Shown here: positions 1 through 7,640 of the stretch, piece after piece | Layout: each line of letters starts with the position of its first letter | How positions within the stretch are numbered: the stretch's first letter is position 1 | DNA from: Gammaproteobacteria bacterium UBA3498 | GTDB taxonomy: Bacteria > Pseudomonadota > Gammaproteobacteria > Pseudomonadales > Pseudohongiellaceae | Direction: 5' to 3' | NCBI GenBank assembly: GCA_002377605.1 | Contig: DFQD01000176.1 | Location: 1-30,800, forward strand | DNA: 30,800 nucleotides | The notes under the pieces: model-generated | What the model was told of the DNA's origin: nothing | Database searches by the model: none | Seen by the model: the letters and a program-made list of their open reading frames with translations, nothing else | Translations under genes and position numbers: made by a program

Positions 1-10
1 GGAGAAAATA

Positions 11-358
11 ATGGCGGAAATAACAGCCAGCTTTGCTGGGAAAGATATCAAAATAACATATCCAGACTCCTTAATTGGAAAAGCTGGAGAGGCTCTCTCT
101 TTTAAAAAGCGTGGACTGTGGGCCGATTTTTTAGAAAACAAAGATGCTAATAATCCTACCGAAGAAGAACTAACGGTTTTAAAAAATGAATTTGTTGTCT
201 TATGCCTTTTGGATTATATAAAAAATATAATCAAAGATTATGAGATTAACAAAGAAATTGACAGCGCCCATAAGACAATCGAAGATACAGTTGATTCCAC
301 CTTGGGACAAATTAACCTAGAGGTGGAGACACCACCCTCTGGTCCAGAGTATGTATAA
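11..358 (+). CDS. small hypothetical virion-region protein (115 aa)
   Basis: I do not recognise this 115-residue protein. It starts at an ATG 5 bases after a GGAGA ribosome binding site at positions 1-5, so the start is well supported and the gene is complete. The middle (about residues 40-95) is rich in Lys, Glu, Asn and Ile and looks alpha-helical. The last 20 residues are acidic and Pro-containing. No signal peptide, membrane segment or cysteine pattern is visible. Its stop overlaps the next start by one base (TAATG), which indicates translational coupling with the following 172-residue protein. Its position at the head of a fibre/appendage block suggests a small tail-associated or assembly protein, but this is only an inference from context. 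Confidence 0.75.
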   Translation: MAEITASFAGKDIKITYPDSLIGKAGEALSFKKRGLWADFLENKDANNPTEEELTVLKNEFVVLCLLDYIKNIIKDYEINKEIDSAHKTIEDTVDSTLGQINLEVETPPSGPEYV

Positions 359-876
359 TGGCTAGTATTCAAATATCACCAGAACATAATATCCCAAAGA
401 TAATCGAGATCCTAGGTCTAGAACCGGGTGGTTCTCGTCCTGCGGAATATTACAGGTTTGAAGGGGGACATCTCCATGTAGATGGTGTAACCCAAGAACA
501 GCTAGAAGAAGCTTGGGCTATCTATAACAACAACATAGAGGACTATCTACTAACGCCCACGAGAGATCATAGAAAAGAAGAGCTTTCTAGACAGACAGCA
601 GAGTATATCGCTGAAAAATATCCGGTGTTTAGACAGCAAATGTTTCAGGCTCTGTACAGTGAGGCAAGGGCAAACGGCTGGGAAAACCGCGCCCAGTATA
701 TCGGTTCTCTGCTTGACTGGATAAAGTCCGTGGCTGGAATGGCTATAGCTAAAGAGGAAGAGGTGGACGGGGTTGGAACCGTAGAGGAGATTAACGGAGT
801 AGTTTTAGATTTAAGTCCCTTTGATGCGTCAGATCCGAACATTACAATTAAAGCCGCCATTAATATAAGTGACTAG
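358..876 (+). CDS. hypothetical protein, possible tail-fibre assembly type (172 aa)
   Basis: This gene begins in the TAATG overlap with the upstream gene. The N-terminal 65 residues are mixed, with a short beta-like stretch. Residues about 70-130 form a charged helical segment (HRKEEL then AEYIAEKYPVFRQQMFQALY) leading into a Trp-containing helix. The C-terminal third is acidic and ends in a short beta-rich tail. Small phage tail-fibre assembly proteins often have a similar helical C-terminal half with conserved Trp residues, but I cannot see a diagnostic motif. The gene sits directly upstream of a fibre-like protein, which fits a chaperone or appendage role. The function is unproven. Confidence 0.72.
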   Translation: MASIQISPEHNIPKIIEILGLEPGGSRPAEYYRFEGGHLHVDGVTQEQLEEAWAIYNNNIEDYLLTPTRDHRKEELSRQTAEYIAEKYPVFRQQMFQALYSEARANGWENRAQYIGSLLDWIKSVAGMAIAKEEEVDGVGTVEEINGVVLDLSPFDASDPNITIKAAINISD

Positions 877-878
877 AT

Positions 879-1715
879 ATGACACAAAGAACTAAGTCTA
901 CATTACAGACTAACATAAATGCCGACTTGGCAGACAACACCTCCGGTTCAATATCCGCACAGGATATCAGGGATATAGTTACGGATATTACCGATTCTAC
1001 AGAGATGGGTGTTACCACAGTAACGGGGAGTTATACAGCCGCTGAATTTGCCACAATACTTGTAAACAATTCTGCTGCCGACGCAACTATCACTCTTCCT
1101 TCTGCCAGTTCAGCTAATGAGAGAATATACAATATTAAGAAGATACACTCTGGTGAAACCTATAAGGTTATTATCGACGGCAACAGTAGCGAAACCATAG
1201 ATGGGGCAACGACTTACAACCTATATATGCAGTATGAGTCTGTTAAGATACAAAGCGACGGTAGTAACTGGCATATCTTGGAAAAGAATTTGATTCCATT
1301 TCATGCAAAAATTACCAGAGATGCCGCACAAAGTATAAGTCACGATATTATTACAGTCGTGAATTATGACAACGAAGTATTTGATGTTGGTTCTATTGCC
1401 GACACAAGCTCTACATACAGGGTGACTATAAAGAGGGCGGGAAAATATCAGATTGTCGTTTACAATTCTCTTCAAGCTTTTGAACATAAATATATTGCAT
1501 CTGGACTTAAATTAAATGGGTCAACTGTGCAAAAGTATCATTTTGACTACTCTAGTCATGGTTCTGCTAGACCGATGTCTACACTTACGATAACTTTGGA
1601 TTTAGCTTCAGGCGATTACATAGAGGGTTTGGTGTATCATAATAGTGGGGTAACCAAATCAACAAGTACTTCTTTACATTATAAACCAGAACTTACAATT
1701 AAGGAGATAATCTAA
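879..1715 (+). CDS. tail appendage/fibre protein with C1q/TNF-like C-terminal domain (278 aa)
   Basis: This is a probable trimeric tail fibre or spike. The N-terminus (about residues 14-40) carries an NADLADN...ISAQDIRDIVTDI segment, a helical element I associate with the N-termini of phage fibre proteins. Residues about 40-135 are beta-rich. Residues about 141-278 read like a C1q/TNF-type jelly roll: FHAKITRD, a later AGKYQIVVY strand, LKLNGSTV, and a closing LASGDYIEGLVYH strand, spaced as in C1q domains. C1q-like folds in phages usually form trimers that bind receptors or cap fibres. The start follows the previous stop by two bases and has only a weak Shine-Dalgarno sequence. The final stop overlaps the next start (TAATG). 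The domain assignment is by eye. Confidence 0.72.
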   Translation: MTQRTKSTLQTNINADLADNTSGSISAQDIRDIVTDITDSTEMGVTTVTGSYTAAEFATILVNNSAADATITLPSASSANERIYNIKKIHSGETYKVIIDGNSSETIDGATTYNLYMQYESVKIQSDGSNWHILEKNLIPFHAKITRDAAQSISHDIITVVNYDNEVFDVGSIADTSSTYRVTIKRAGKYQIVVYNSLQAFEHKYIASGLKLNGSTVQKYHFDYSSHGSARPMSTLTITLDLASGDYIEGLVYHNSGVTKSTSTSLHYKPELTIKEII

Positions 1716-2155
1716 TGTCAGCAATGTCTGATTATCTAGAATCAGGAATTATCGATCATTTTCTTAGAGGCCAAACTATCTCTAAGCCGAGCAAAATCTG
1801 TTTAGCTCTATGTTCAGGTGTTCCTGTAGATGCAAATACTGGCGCCAATATCCCCGAGATTGCTGGCGATCACGCCGGTGGAGCATACGTTCGTAAGAAT
1901 CTCGGTAGTCCGAGCAATACTTATTTCTCAATTCCATCAGGAACAGTAACTCCAACAACTACAAATGTCTCTGCAATCGAGTTTGCTCAGGCTACCGCAG
2001 ACTGGGGTTATATTTCTGGGGTTGCTATTGTAGATGCAACCGGATGGGGCAAGGGCAACGTACTTCTTTATGGCGCCCTCACAACACCAAGAATTGTAAC
2101 TAACGGCGACATTTTCAGATTTAACGCTGGTGATATTGATATTAGCATGGCATAG
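1715..2155 (+). CDS. gp80-type tail fibre-associated structural protein (146 aa)
   Basis: The opening MSDYLESGIIDHFLRG followed by KICLALCSGVPVDANTG, and the closing beta strands ending in GDIDISMA, match a widespread small phage structural family. Its members typically start with a (L/M)SDYLEn..LDH.FRg motif followed by a short-beta-strand body; they are often annotated as tail fibre or virion-associated gp80-like proteins. A GGAG ribosome binding site lies just upstream, and the ATG overlaps the preceding stop (TAATG). Met4 is an alternative start, but the TAATG start is preferred. The partner gene directly downstream is also typical. The role is likely virion surface or tail decoration; the precise function is not known. 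Confidence 0.75.
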   Translation: MSAMSDYLESGIIDHFLRGQTISKPSKICLALCSGVPVDANTGANIPEIAGDHAGGAYVRKNLGSPSNTYFSIPSGTVTPTTTNVSAIEFAQATADWGYISGVAIVDATGWGKGNVLLYGALTTPRIVTNGDIFRFNAGDIDISMA

Positions 2156-2164
2156 GGGGCTGTA

Positions 2165-2617
2165 ATGAGTTTCCATACTAGGCTAAGAGACGAGTTATTA
2201 AATGATCCTCTAGGTAGAGGGTATGCTTCTATGGATGAAGTAGAAGTTATACACTCTCTTATCGAGGTTGATAGGGACGTTCTAATTCCAATTAGATCGG
2301 ACGATCTTTTGGCTTGGTCTGCCATGAGCGGTAGATTTATGAAAATCAAGAGAGCCATGGAAGATGAAACTAAGACCGACGAGCTAAGGTCTATCGCTTG
2401 GGCGGCAATGAAGATGATTGAGAGAGACGGTACAGACTTGGATTTGAATCTTTCTGATAGAGCGTCAATGTTAGATACTTTAGTCGCTGCGGAAATTTTG
2501 AGTGAGTCAGATAAAAACGATCTTTATACCACCGCCACACAAACGGTTTCTAGGGCGCATGAATTGAATATTCGTTTGCCGCTTCAAAGAGACGATATAA
2601 TAAAAGCGAGGGCATAA
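2165..2617 (+). CDS. small phage protein with DPLGRGYA motif, gp80 neighbour (150 aa)
   Basis: The N-terminus carries the sequence DPLGRGYASMDE, which I recognise as the hallmark of a small, mostly alpha-helical phage protein commonly encoded next to gp80-type proteins. Residues about 30-150 are helical, with a W-S-A-M-S-G-R stretch near residue 52 and an AWAAMKMI helix. There is no signal peptide or membrane segment. The ribosome binding site is a GGGGG run about 7 bases upstream, and the stop overlaps the next start (TAATG). No biochemical role is known to me for this family. Conserved pairing with the upstream gene suggests that the two act together in tail or fibre assembly. Confidence 0.72.
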   Translation: MSFHTRLRDELLNDPLGRGYASMDEVEVIHSLIEVDRDVLIPIRSDDLLAWSAMSGRFMKIKRAMEDETKTDELRSIAWAAMKMIERDGTDLDLNLSDRASMLDTLVAAEILSESDKNDLYTTATQTVSRAHELNIRLPLQRDDIIKARA

Positions 2618-3024
2618 TGGCTATTTCAAAGAGTAATACTCAAGTAACTTGGAGTTCTGCAACTTCAAAGTCGGTTAGCTCTAGTGGTAATGAAACTAGT
2701 GATGCTCATACTTTCAGTTCCAATTCTGTGACTGCAATGATCACTATTAAGGCTAATCACGGAGGGACTCCCGCTTCTGGCGACACCGTTGATTTTTTTC
2801 TGCTTTATACTACTGGAGATCCAGATGCAGCGAGTTCAGATGAATATGATACTGCTGGACACGGTATGCATATAGCGACCTTAGATACTAATACTGATAA
2901 TCCTGCAATTAAGACAGTTGAAATACCTGTTAGTGCGAAGGGTTTCAAAGTTTACGCTAAAAACAATGATTCTAATTCCGCCATAACGGTAAGTGCAGAA
3001 GTTTATGAAACAATAATTTCTTGA
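2617..3024 (+). CDS. small beta-rich virion protein (135 aa)
   Basis: This is a Ser/Thr/Asn-rich protein predicted to be almost entirely beta strand. Recognisable pieces are KSNTQVTWSSATSKSV at the N-terminus, then GTPASGDTVDFFLLYTTGDP, DEYDTAGHG, and a closing KGFKVYAKNNDSNSAITVS strand pair. Proteins of this pattern occur in structural modules of aquatic phages and are probably jelly-roll or Ig-like decoration or fibre components. The start lies in a TAATG overlap with a GAGGG stretch just upstream. The stop is followed after 11 bases by the LamG-repeat gene, so it shares the same transcription unit. Family and function are inferred from pattern only. Confidence 0.68.
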   Translation: MAISKSNTQVTWSSATSKSVSSSGNETSDAHTFSSNSVTAMITIKANHGGTPASGDTVDFFLLYTTGDPDAASSDEYDTAGHGMHIATLDTNTDNPAIKTVEIPVSAKGFKVYAKNNDSNSAITVSAEVYETIIS

Positions 3025-3035
3025 AGAAGTAAATC

Positions 3036-5399
3036 ATGCTTGGTTTTCATGCAGTTAGTGAAGCTCCGCTTTCACACGCAGCAGTAGGCGTACCAGCGGA
3101 GGAAGCTTCATATGTAGACGGAGCCGTTGAATTTGGTCGTGAGCCAATTATTATTCCACGCGGCGGCTTATCTCGAAATAGAAAACCAGAATTACCCAGA
3201 TTAAACCTAGCTCAGCCGATGTCCGATGGGCTAGTAAGCGCCTTGGCTTTATATGAGGGCGCTGGCAACGTTGCCCACGATGTATCATCATATAACAACG
3301 ATGCTCAAATATATCACTGGGATTTTGCCGGTAGGGCTATGGAGCCGGGAGCACCTAACTGGGAGGTGGACATAAATGGCCCACTTGCCGAAAGATGTTT
3401 AAGGCTTAATAGTCCTGATAGCAGCACCCCTAACGATATTACCGTTATAGAACAAACCGGAAAAGCTGTTGACGCCCTAGACGGATCAAATTCTTGGTCT
3501 ATAGTTTGGTGGCAAAAGCTGGCTGGTAGCGAGAGTGGTTCTGGTAGGCAGGGTTGTATTTTTCACAATGGTTGGAACCATACTGCATATAGTGGACTTG
3601 ATAAGTCTATATTGATATTTGTCTCTGGCGGCAAAATAGAAGTTGATCACGTTGGAGAAAGCAATACGTATAGCGATGCCTCTCTGACGTTTGATGAGTG
3701 GCAACAGATTGCTGTAACGTATGACGGGTCAACAGAGAGGGTATATATAAATGGCGTAGAAAAAGATAGCGCCAGTGTCGGAGCTTTAGATCTGGATAGC
3801 TCTACTCTTAGATGGGGCAACGATTCTTTTAGTGGACTTAATCCCACCCATATGAGACTAAAGTCTACGTTAATTTATCAGAAATCATTGTCAGCGTCTC
3901 AGATAAAAGAACTGTATATCAATCCTTATTCAATATACAGATCTAGTCCACCGATAATACCAGATATTTTCAATGTCCCTAACACGACAATGGAAATTGA
4001 TTCAGAAATAAAGATTGGTGGCGCTTCTTCGATTTCTTCCTCTGCTTCGTTATCTGGTGATGAAAAGCTGACACTTGGCTTTGCTGTCAATCTATCCTCC
4101 GTTGCAACCGCTACTTTCAAGGGTCCAGCTAAACTTAAAGGTGTGGTTGTTAGTACGGGGCCAGCTACTGTTGGTGTAACAGGCTCTATAATCACAGGAA
4201 GTGTAGTCTCAATTTCTGGAACCGCAGCACTTTCTTCCGATGCACATCTTAAATTAAAGGGTGCTCAGTCATTTACAGGAAGTGTTCAACTTCTAGATCC
4301 AAATGCAAAGGGCAACGATTTAATAATGGCTGGTGCAGCATCCATCTCTGGATCTGCAAGCGTTGCTTCTGACGGCTCGTTGAGGTTGTCTGCCGCACAA
4401 TCCATTTCTACGCAGGGAACATTAAGTGTAGATGGAAGGCCAGTTCAGAAGGGGGGTCTTAATCTATCCTCTTCTGCAACGCTGTCTGCAAGCGGCACGT
4501 CCATGCCAACAGGAGTTGGAATACTAACAGGGCCGTCAACCCTATCAACCAATGGGTCGGTAAAAGTAGCTGGAAAACTGTCTACAAGCTCTTCTTCGAC
4601 ACTTTCCTCTGCCGGGTATTCGTCTGTACAGGCTGCTGTATCTGTTACAGGACAGGGTACTTTAACGACGAAGGCCAGCTTAAGCGTGGCTGGAGGAGTC
4701 TCTCCATCTGGGGTCGCTACGAAGACAACTGTTGGCAGGATGACACTGAGAGGCATACTTTCAATAAATCAGCTTGGAGCATTTAATCAAGAGTTCAGTG
4801 ACGCATTTGACTTAAGTGCTTCAAGATTGGGCGCTCACGGAAGCCAGACCATGTGGGCTAACCCAGTTTCTTTCTCGTCTTCTGCGAGTATGTCTATAGG
4901 AGAAGGAATAAAATTAAAGGCTGTAAGTATACTTACTGGCCCATCCACTGTTGCCGCAAATGGATCGGTTTTAAGAACCGCAGCCGCATCTGTTTCTGGC
5001 GCGGGCACACTGTCTATAGCTGGTGTCAGGTTAAGAACTACGACAGTTGCGCTATCTAATCAAGCAAGTGCCGTATTAAATGGTGTATTGTATACTGGAG
5101 GGAAGACGACCATAGAGTCTGCCGCTACATTTTCTAGTAGTGGTGCGCAGACTTTAAGAGGAAAGTTGGATGTTTCTGGATCATCGACCGTTACTGCTAC
5201 GCCAGTAATGTTCCTACCGGACAATGTTTTAATTACTTTGTATATAAATCAAGTTGAAAGTTTGGAAGGTTTTATAAATCAGAACAAAGCTTTAGACGGT
5301 TATATATTCCAACAAATGAACACCGACTTAAATATAGATTCACAATTGTCAACATCTAGATATATAGATCGAGAACTCTCAGTCGGCTTGGAGAGATAA
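3036..5399 (+). CDS. large fibre/adhesin with LamG-like lectin domain and beta repeats (787 aa)
   Basis: This is a probable receptor- or glycan-binding tail fibre. Residues about 60-300 form a concanavalin A/LamG-like jelly roll: NSWSIVWWQK, a later FDEWQQIAVTYDGSTERVYINGV, and a terminal LSASQIKELYINPYSIYR typical of phage LamG modules. Residues about 325-720 are Ser/Gly/Ala/Thr-rich beta repeats with a period near 30 residues; near-copies of a TGP(S/A)T...GS motif recur at residues 375, 499 and 635. The last 65 residues switch to a roughly 10-residue repeat ending in INQ or similar (TLYINQ, EGFINQ, DGYIFQ). The ribosome binding site is weak. The next gene starts one base after the stop. A virion location is inferred; ligand specificity is unknown. 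Confidence 0.75.
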   Translation: MLGFHAVSEAPLSHAAVGVPAEEASYVDGAVEFGREPIIIPRGGLSRNRKPELPRLNLAQPMSDGLVSALALYEGAGNVAHDVSSYNNDAQIYHWDFAGRAMEPGAPNWEVDINGPLAERCLRLNSPDSSTPNDITVIEQTGKAVDALDGSNSWSIVWWQKLAGSESGSGRQGCIFHNGWNHTAYSGLDKSILIFVSGGKIEVDHVGESNTYSDASLTFDEWQQIAVTYDGSTERVYINGVEKDSASVGALDLDSSTLRWGNDSFSGLNPTHMRLKSTLIYQKSLSASQIKELYINPYSIYRSSPPIIPDIFNVPNTTMEIDSEIKIGGASSISSSASLSGDEKLTLGFAVNLSSVATATFKGPAKLKGVVVSTGPATVGVTGSIITGSVVSISGTAALSSDAHLKLKGAQSFTGSVQLLDPNAKGNDLIMAGAASISGSASVASDGSLRLSAAQSISTQGTLSVDGRPVQKGGLNLSSSATLSASGTSMPTGVGILTGPSTLSTNGSVKVAGKLSTSSSSTLSSAGYSSVQAAVSVTGQGTLTTKASLSVAGGVSPSGVATKTTVGRMTLRGILSINQLGAFNQEFSDAFDLSASRLGAHGSQTMWANPVSFSSSASMSIGEGIKLKAVSILTGPSTVAANGSVLRTAAASVSGAGTLSIAGVRLRTTTVALSNQASAVLNGVLYTGGKTTIESAATFSSSGAQTLRGKLDVSGSSTVTATPVMFLPDNVLITLYINQVESLEGFINQNKALDGYIFQQMNTDLNIDSQLSTSRYIDRELSVGLER
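4003..5199 (+). repeat. protein-level beta-repeat field within the LamG fibre gene
   Basis: This stretch encodes approximately 30-residue Ser/Gly/Thr-rich units with alternating hydrophobic residues, consistent with a beta-solenoid or stacked beta-hairpin shaft. A higher-order unit is visible: VSTGPATVGVTGSI, ILTGPSTLSTNGSV and ILTGPSTVAANGSV begin about 124 and 136 residues apart. The underlying DNA is diverged, so the copies are old or under selection only at protein level. Confidence 0.6.
5222..5389 (+). repeat. short INQ-type decapeptide repeats at fibre C-terminus
   Basis: The final segment reads as consecutive units of about ten residues: NVLITLYINQ, VESLEGFINQ, NKALDGYIFQ, QMNTDLNIDS and QLSTSRYIDR. 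Each ends with an aromatic/Ile-Asn/Asp-Gln pattern, and the first three are clearest. A repeat this short suggests a coiled or beta-roll tip or an attachment segment different from the preceding 30-residue shaft. Confidence 0.55.
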
Positions 5400-5400
5400 A

Positions 5401-5721
5401 ATGCCTCAAAACGAAATACGTATTAGCGACATAGGTACAAAATTTTTAGTAACCATGAAAGATGGTTCTTCTACTGTAGACATTAGCGGAACAGGATCTA
5501 CTGCTGCTAATAAAAGAATTATTTTCAAGAAGCCATCAGGTTCTACCATGGACAAAGCTGCATCATTTAACACAGATGGAACTGATGGTAAATTATACTA
5601 CACAACAGTGTCTGGTGATTTAGATGAAGATGGTATCTGGAAAATGCAAGCAAAAGTAATAATAAGCGATCAGACTTTTCACTCTGATATTCATACATTT
5701 AAGGTTCATAGAAACCTCTAG
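5401..5721 (+). CDS. small Ig-like / baseplate-type virion protein (106 aa)
   Basis: This short, all-beta protein has the pattern of Ig-like phage modules resembling the N-terminal domain of baseplate upper (BppU-type) proteins. It opens with DIGTKFLVTMKDG, followed by RIIFKKPSGSTM, then a LYYTTVSGDLDEDGIWKMQA stretch, and ends with a HTFKVHRNL strand. The KKPSG and the D-x-D-G-x-W strand motifs are typical of that group. A GGAGAG ribosome binding site lies inside the end of the upstream fibre gene, and the ATG follows that stop by one base, so the two are likely translated together. It may attach fibres to the tail or decorate the capsid. Confidence 0.68.
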   Translation: MPQNEIRISDIGTKFLVTMKDGSSTVDISGTGSTAANKRIIFKKPSGSTMDKAASFNTDGTDGKLYYTTVSGDLDEDGIWKMQAKVIISDQTFHSDIHTFKVHRNL

Positions 5722-5730
5722 GGGATAAAA

Positions 5731-6243
5731 ATGGCTTGGCAAAATGAAATGGTTAGAATTGTAAGACATCTTATCAATGATTTAGATTCTTCTAATTACA
5801 CTTTTACAGATGACAGATTAGAAGAGTCTGTTCTTGTTGCTGCTCAATTGCTTTTAAAAGAAGTAGATTTTGATAACACGTATACTATAGATACAGATGC
5901 CTTGGACATGTCGCCAGATCCTACAACCCTCACAACCAAAGATGATGCATTTATTAATCTAGCTTCTTTAAAAGCCGCCTGTATCATACTGGGAAGTGAA
6001 GTCAGAACTAACGCATTGAATGCTATTGTCGTTAAAGATGGTCCTTCTAGTATTGATATGAGGGGAATAACATCTGGATTGCACGTTATATATAAAGATA
6101 TGTGTAATAAATACGACCACTATATAATGCAGTGGAAGGCGGGCAACAGTATAGCCGGTCAAGCTATTCTTAGTCCGTATTCCCCGGCAAGCGATAATGT
6201 TAATAGAACATCACTAACAGATAGATCTATGAATTTCGAATAA
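5731..6243 (+). CDS. probable head-tail connector/adaptor-like protein (170 aa)
   Basis: This 170-residue protein begins MAWQNEMVRIVRHLINDLD and continues with YTFTDDRLEESVLVAAQLLLKE, a helical pattern seen in small head-tail connector or adaptor proteins. A segment ending SPDPTTLTTKDDAFINLASLKAAC follows, with a helix in the second half. Proteins with this order (N-terminal helix pair, a D-P-T loop, then a DAFINL helix) occur in phage neck regions as structural components. A GGGG Shine-Dalgarno sequence is 6 bases upstream of the ATG. It opens the neck block that leads to the tail tube gene. The family assignment is tentative because I saw no catalytic residues or decisive motif. Confidence 0.6.
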   Translation: MAWQNEMVRIVRHLINDLDSSNYTFTDDRLEESVLVAAQLLLKEVDFDNTYTIDTDALDMSPDPTTLTTKDDAFINLASLKAACIILGSEVRTNALNAIVVKDGPSSIDMRGITSGLHVIYKDMCNKYDHYIMQWKAGNSIAGQAILSPYSPASDNVNRTSLTDRSMNFE

Positions 6244-6253
6244 GGAGTAAATT

Positions 6254-6472
6254 ATGGCTATAGTAGAAACTGCGCACGATAGTGTGACAACTAGTAACAA
6301 TGGAGCGGTTTTTGTTGGCGGTCCAAAAGGGTTGGCTGCTGCAAGGAACACCGGTTCAAATCTTACAATTGATCCCACAGTTACAAATGCAAACTTTGTG
6401 TCTGATCTAAATACTATCTATGACCACAAGTTTGATGAACCTCGTTACTATGCAGGCGATACTGCTGACTAA
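6254..6472 (+). CDS. hypothetical small protein (72 aa)
   Basis: This is a complete 72-codon gene with a good GGAG ribosome binding site 8 bases before the ATG and 10 bases after the previous stop. The product is neutral to acidic, with a Gly/Ala-rich centre (FVGGPKGLAAARNTGS) and a C-terminal segment ending in DEPRYYAGDTAD. No domain is recognised. Its clean start, spacing and position between two neck-region genes make it likely to be real. A small virion or assembly component is the most reasonable guess. Confidence 0.65.
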   Translation: MAIVETAHDSVTTSNNGAVFVGGPKGLAAARNTGSNLTIDPTVTNANFVSDLNTIYDHKFDEPRYYAGDTAD

Positions 6473-6488
6473 TTAAGGGTAATTAGAC

Positions 6489-6998
6489 ATGGCTATTAGC
6501 TTACCATCTGGCGTTTTCTCTAAGTATAATGAGGCGATTGTTCTTTTTGAGAGAACGTGTAAGTTAGTATATCCAGAGAAAAGAACAGAGTGTCCAAACT
6601 GCATCATTAGTACGATAGGTCGATCCTCCAGATCTACTAGTATTTATAGGTCTGGGGGAGACTATCCCTTCCCCCGTGGAATGCCTTGTCCGCTTTGTGG
6701 TGGCGTTGGATACAAGGCGACTCTTTCTAGTGATGAAATTCCAATGAGAGTTTATTGGAATAGAAAAAACTGGGTAGATGTCGGTATTCCGATTGATGTG
6801 CCAGACAATGTTATTCAGACCGTAGCAGACATGACCCACATGCCCAAGATAACTAGATGTCAATATATGGAACTTCAAGAACACAAGATAGCTTCCTATG
6901 AAACATTTAGATTTCAAAGAATGGGTTCCTCTTATCCCCAAGGGTTTAAACAAAATCCGGTAAAATATGTTGTAAACTTTTGGGAGAGGAGGGGATAA
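6489..6998 (+). CDS. neck-region protein with CxxC...CxxC zinc ribbon (169 aa)
   Basis: The protein has two cysteine pairs, C35-P-N-C38 and C67-P-L-C70, separated by 28 residues rich in Arg, Ser and Gly. The second pair continues GGVGY, as in DnaJ-type CxxCxGxG half-sites, so a single zinc ribbon is likely. Upstream, residues 18-30 include FERTCKLVYPEK. The C-terminal half is mixed, with a WNRKNWVDVGIPIDVPDN stretch. I associate this CPNC...PCPLC pattern with a conserved structural-module protein of aquatic phages whose role is unknown. The stop overlaps the next start (TAATG). Zinc binding is inferred, and a neck or completion role is inferred from position. Confidence 0.7.
   Translation: MAISLPSGVFSKYNEAIVLFERTCKLVYPEKRTECPNCIISTIGRSSRSTSIYRSGGDYPFPRGMPCPLCGGVGYKATLSSDEIPMRVYWNRKNWVDVGIPIDVPDNVIQTVADMTHMPKITRCQYMELQEHKIASYETFRFQRMGSSYPQGFKQNPVKYVVNFWERRG
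6987..6992 (+). promoter_or_regulatory. ribosome binding site that sets the start of the next gene
   Basis: AGGAGG lies five bases before the ATG at 6998, inside the end of the zinc-ribbon gene. It supports initiation at that ATG in a TAATG stop-start junction. An in-frame TTG at 6980 lies upstream of this site and is not supported. Confidence 0.8.
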
Positions 6999-7636
6999 TG
7001 ACTCGCGCTTTAAGAGTGAGAATCAATTTAAAAGACGATGTAAAGACCATAGAAAGAAAGTTGTCACAAGGTATTGCGGAACAATTTAATAATAAATTAA
7101 GATTAAGCGTTGACAAAATTAAAAGAGACTTGAAGGCGCTTGTAAGAGACTTATTAAAAGTATCCCCAGAAATTCAATCTTTAAGAAATGGTGAGTTGAG
7201 GGGGGCTTTTGGTATTCCTAAAGAAATAGACCCAACATTAGAAATTATAGAAGCAATTGTTGCTAGCGTAGATGTAGAGTTCAAATTAGTTCGAGGGGGT
7301 AGAGGCGGGTTTTCTGGGGGACTCGCTATAGAAATTCAACCAAAAGACCTTTCTAATTTATTGAATTTGCCAAATGCTAAAGTCGTTACAGAGAAGGGGA
7401 CCGCTTTGCCTTGGCTGAAATGGCTTTTGACTCTTGGGGATAAAATTATAATTACAGAGTTTGAGGTCGAATATAAAGACGGTTCTGGAAGAAGCGGCCT
7501 CGCATCAATGTCAGAAGGCGGAACTTTTAGAGTCAACCCAAGTTTTTCAGGTACAGAAGAAAACAACTTTATAACTAGAGCTTTTAAGGGTTCAGAAAAT
7601 CGGATAAGTCGTATAATAAGAAGACATATGGGATGA
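6998..7636 (+). CDS. possible tail-completion/neck protein (212 aa)
   Basis: The start is placed at the ATG in the TAATG overlap because AGGAGG precedes it at ideal spacing; a TTG six codons upstream is less likely. The N-terminal 75 residues are basic and helical (MTRALRVRINLKDDVKTIERKL and a KIKRDLKALVRDLL helix). The central part has a Gly-rich RGGRGGFSGG loop. The C-terminal half contains LPWLKWLLTLGD and GSGRSGLASMSEGG, and then a FSGTEENNFITRAF helix and a basic end. The GRSGLASM loop resembles the HK97 gp10/tail-completion group, and the position before the tube gene agrees, but the match is weak. Confidence 0.6.
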   Translation: MTRALRVRINLKDDVKTIERKLSQGIAEQFNNKLRLSVDKIKRDLKALVRDLLKVSPEIQSLRNGELRGAFGIPKEIDPTLEIIEAIVASVDVEFKLVRGGRGGFSGGLAIEIQPKDLSNLLNLPNAKVVTEKGTALPWLKWLLTLGDKIIITEFEVEYKDGSGRSGLASMSEGGTFRVNPSFSGTEENNFITRAFKGSENRISRIIRRHMG

Positions 7637-7640
7637 TATT

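Noticed and set aside
6980..6997. Upstream TTG start for the possible tail-completion gene
   Set aside because: It would lie before the AGGAGG site that is ideally placed for the ATG at 6998, and it would lengthen the overlap without a Shine-Dalgarno sequence of its own.
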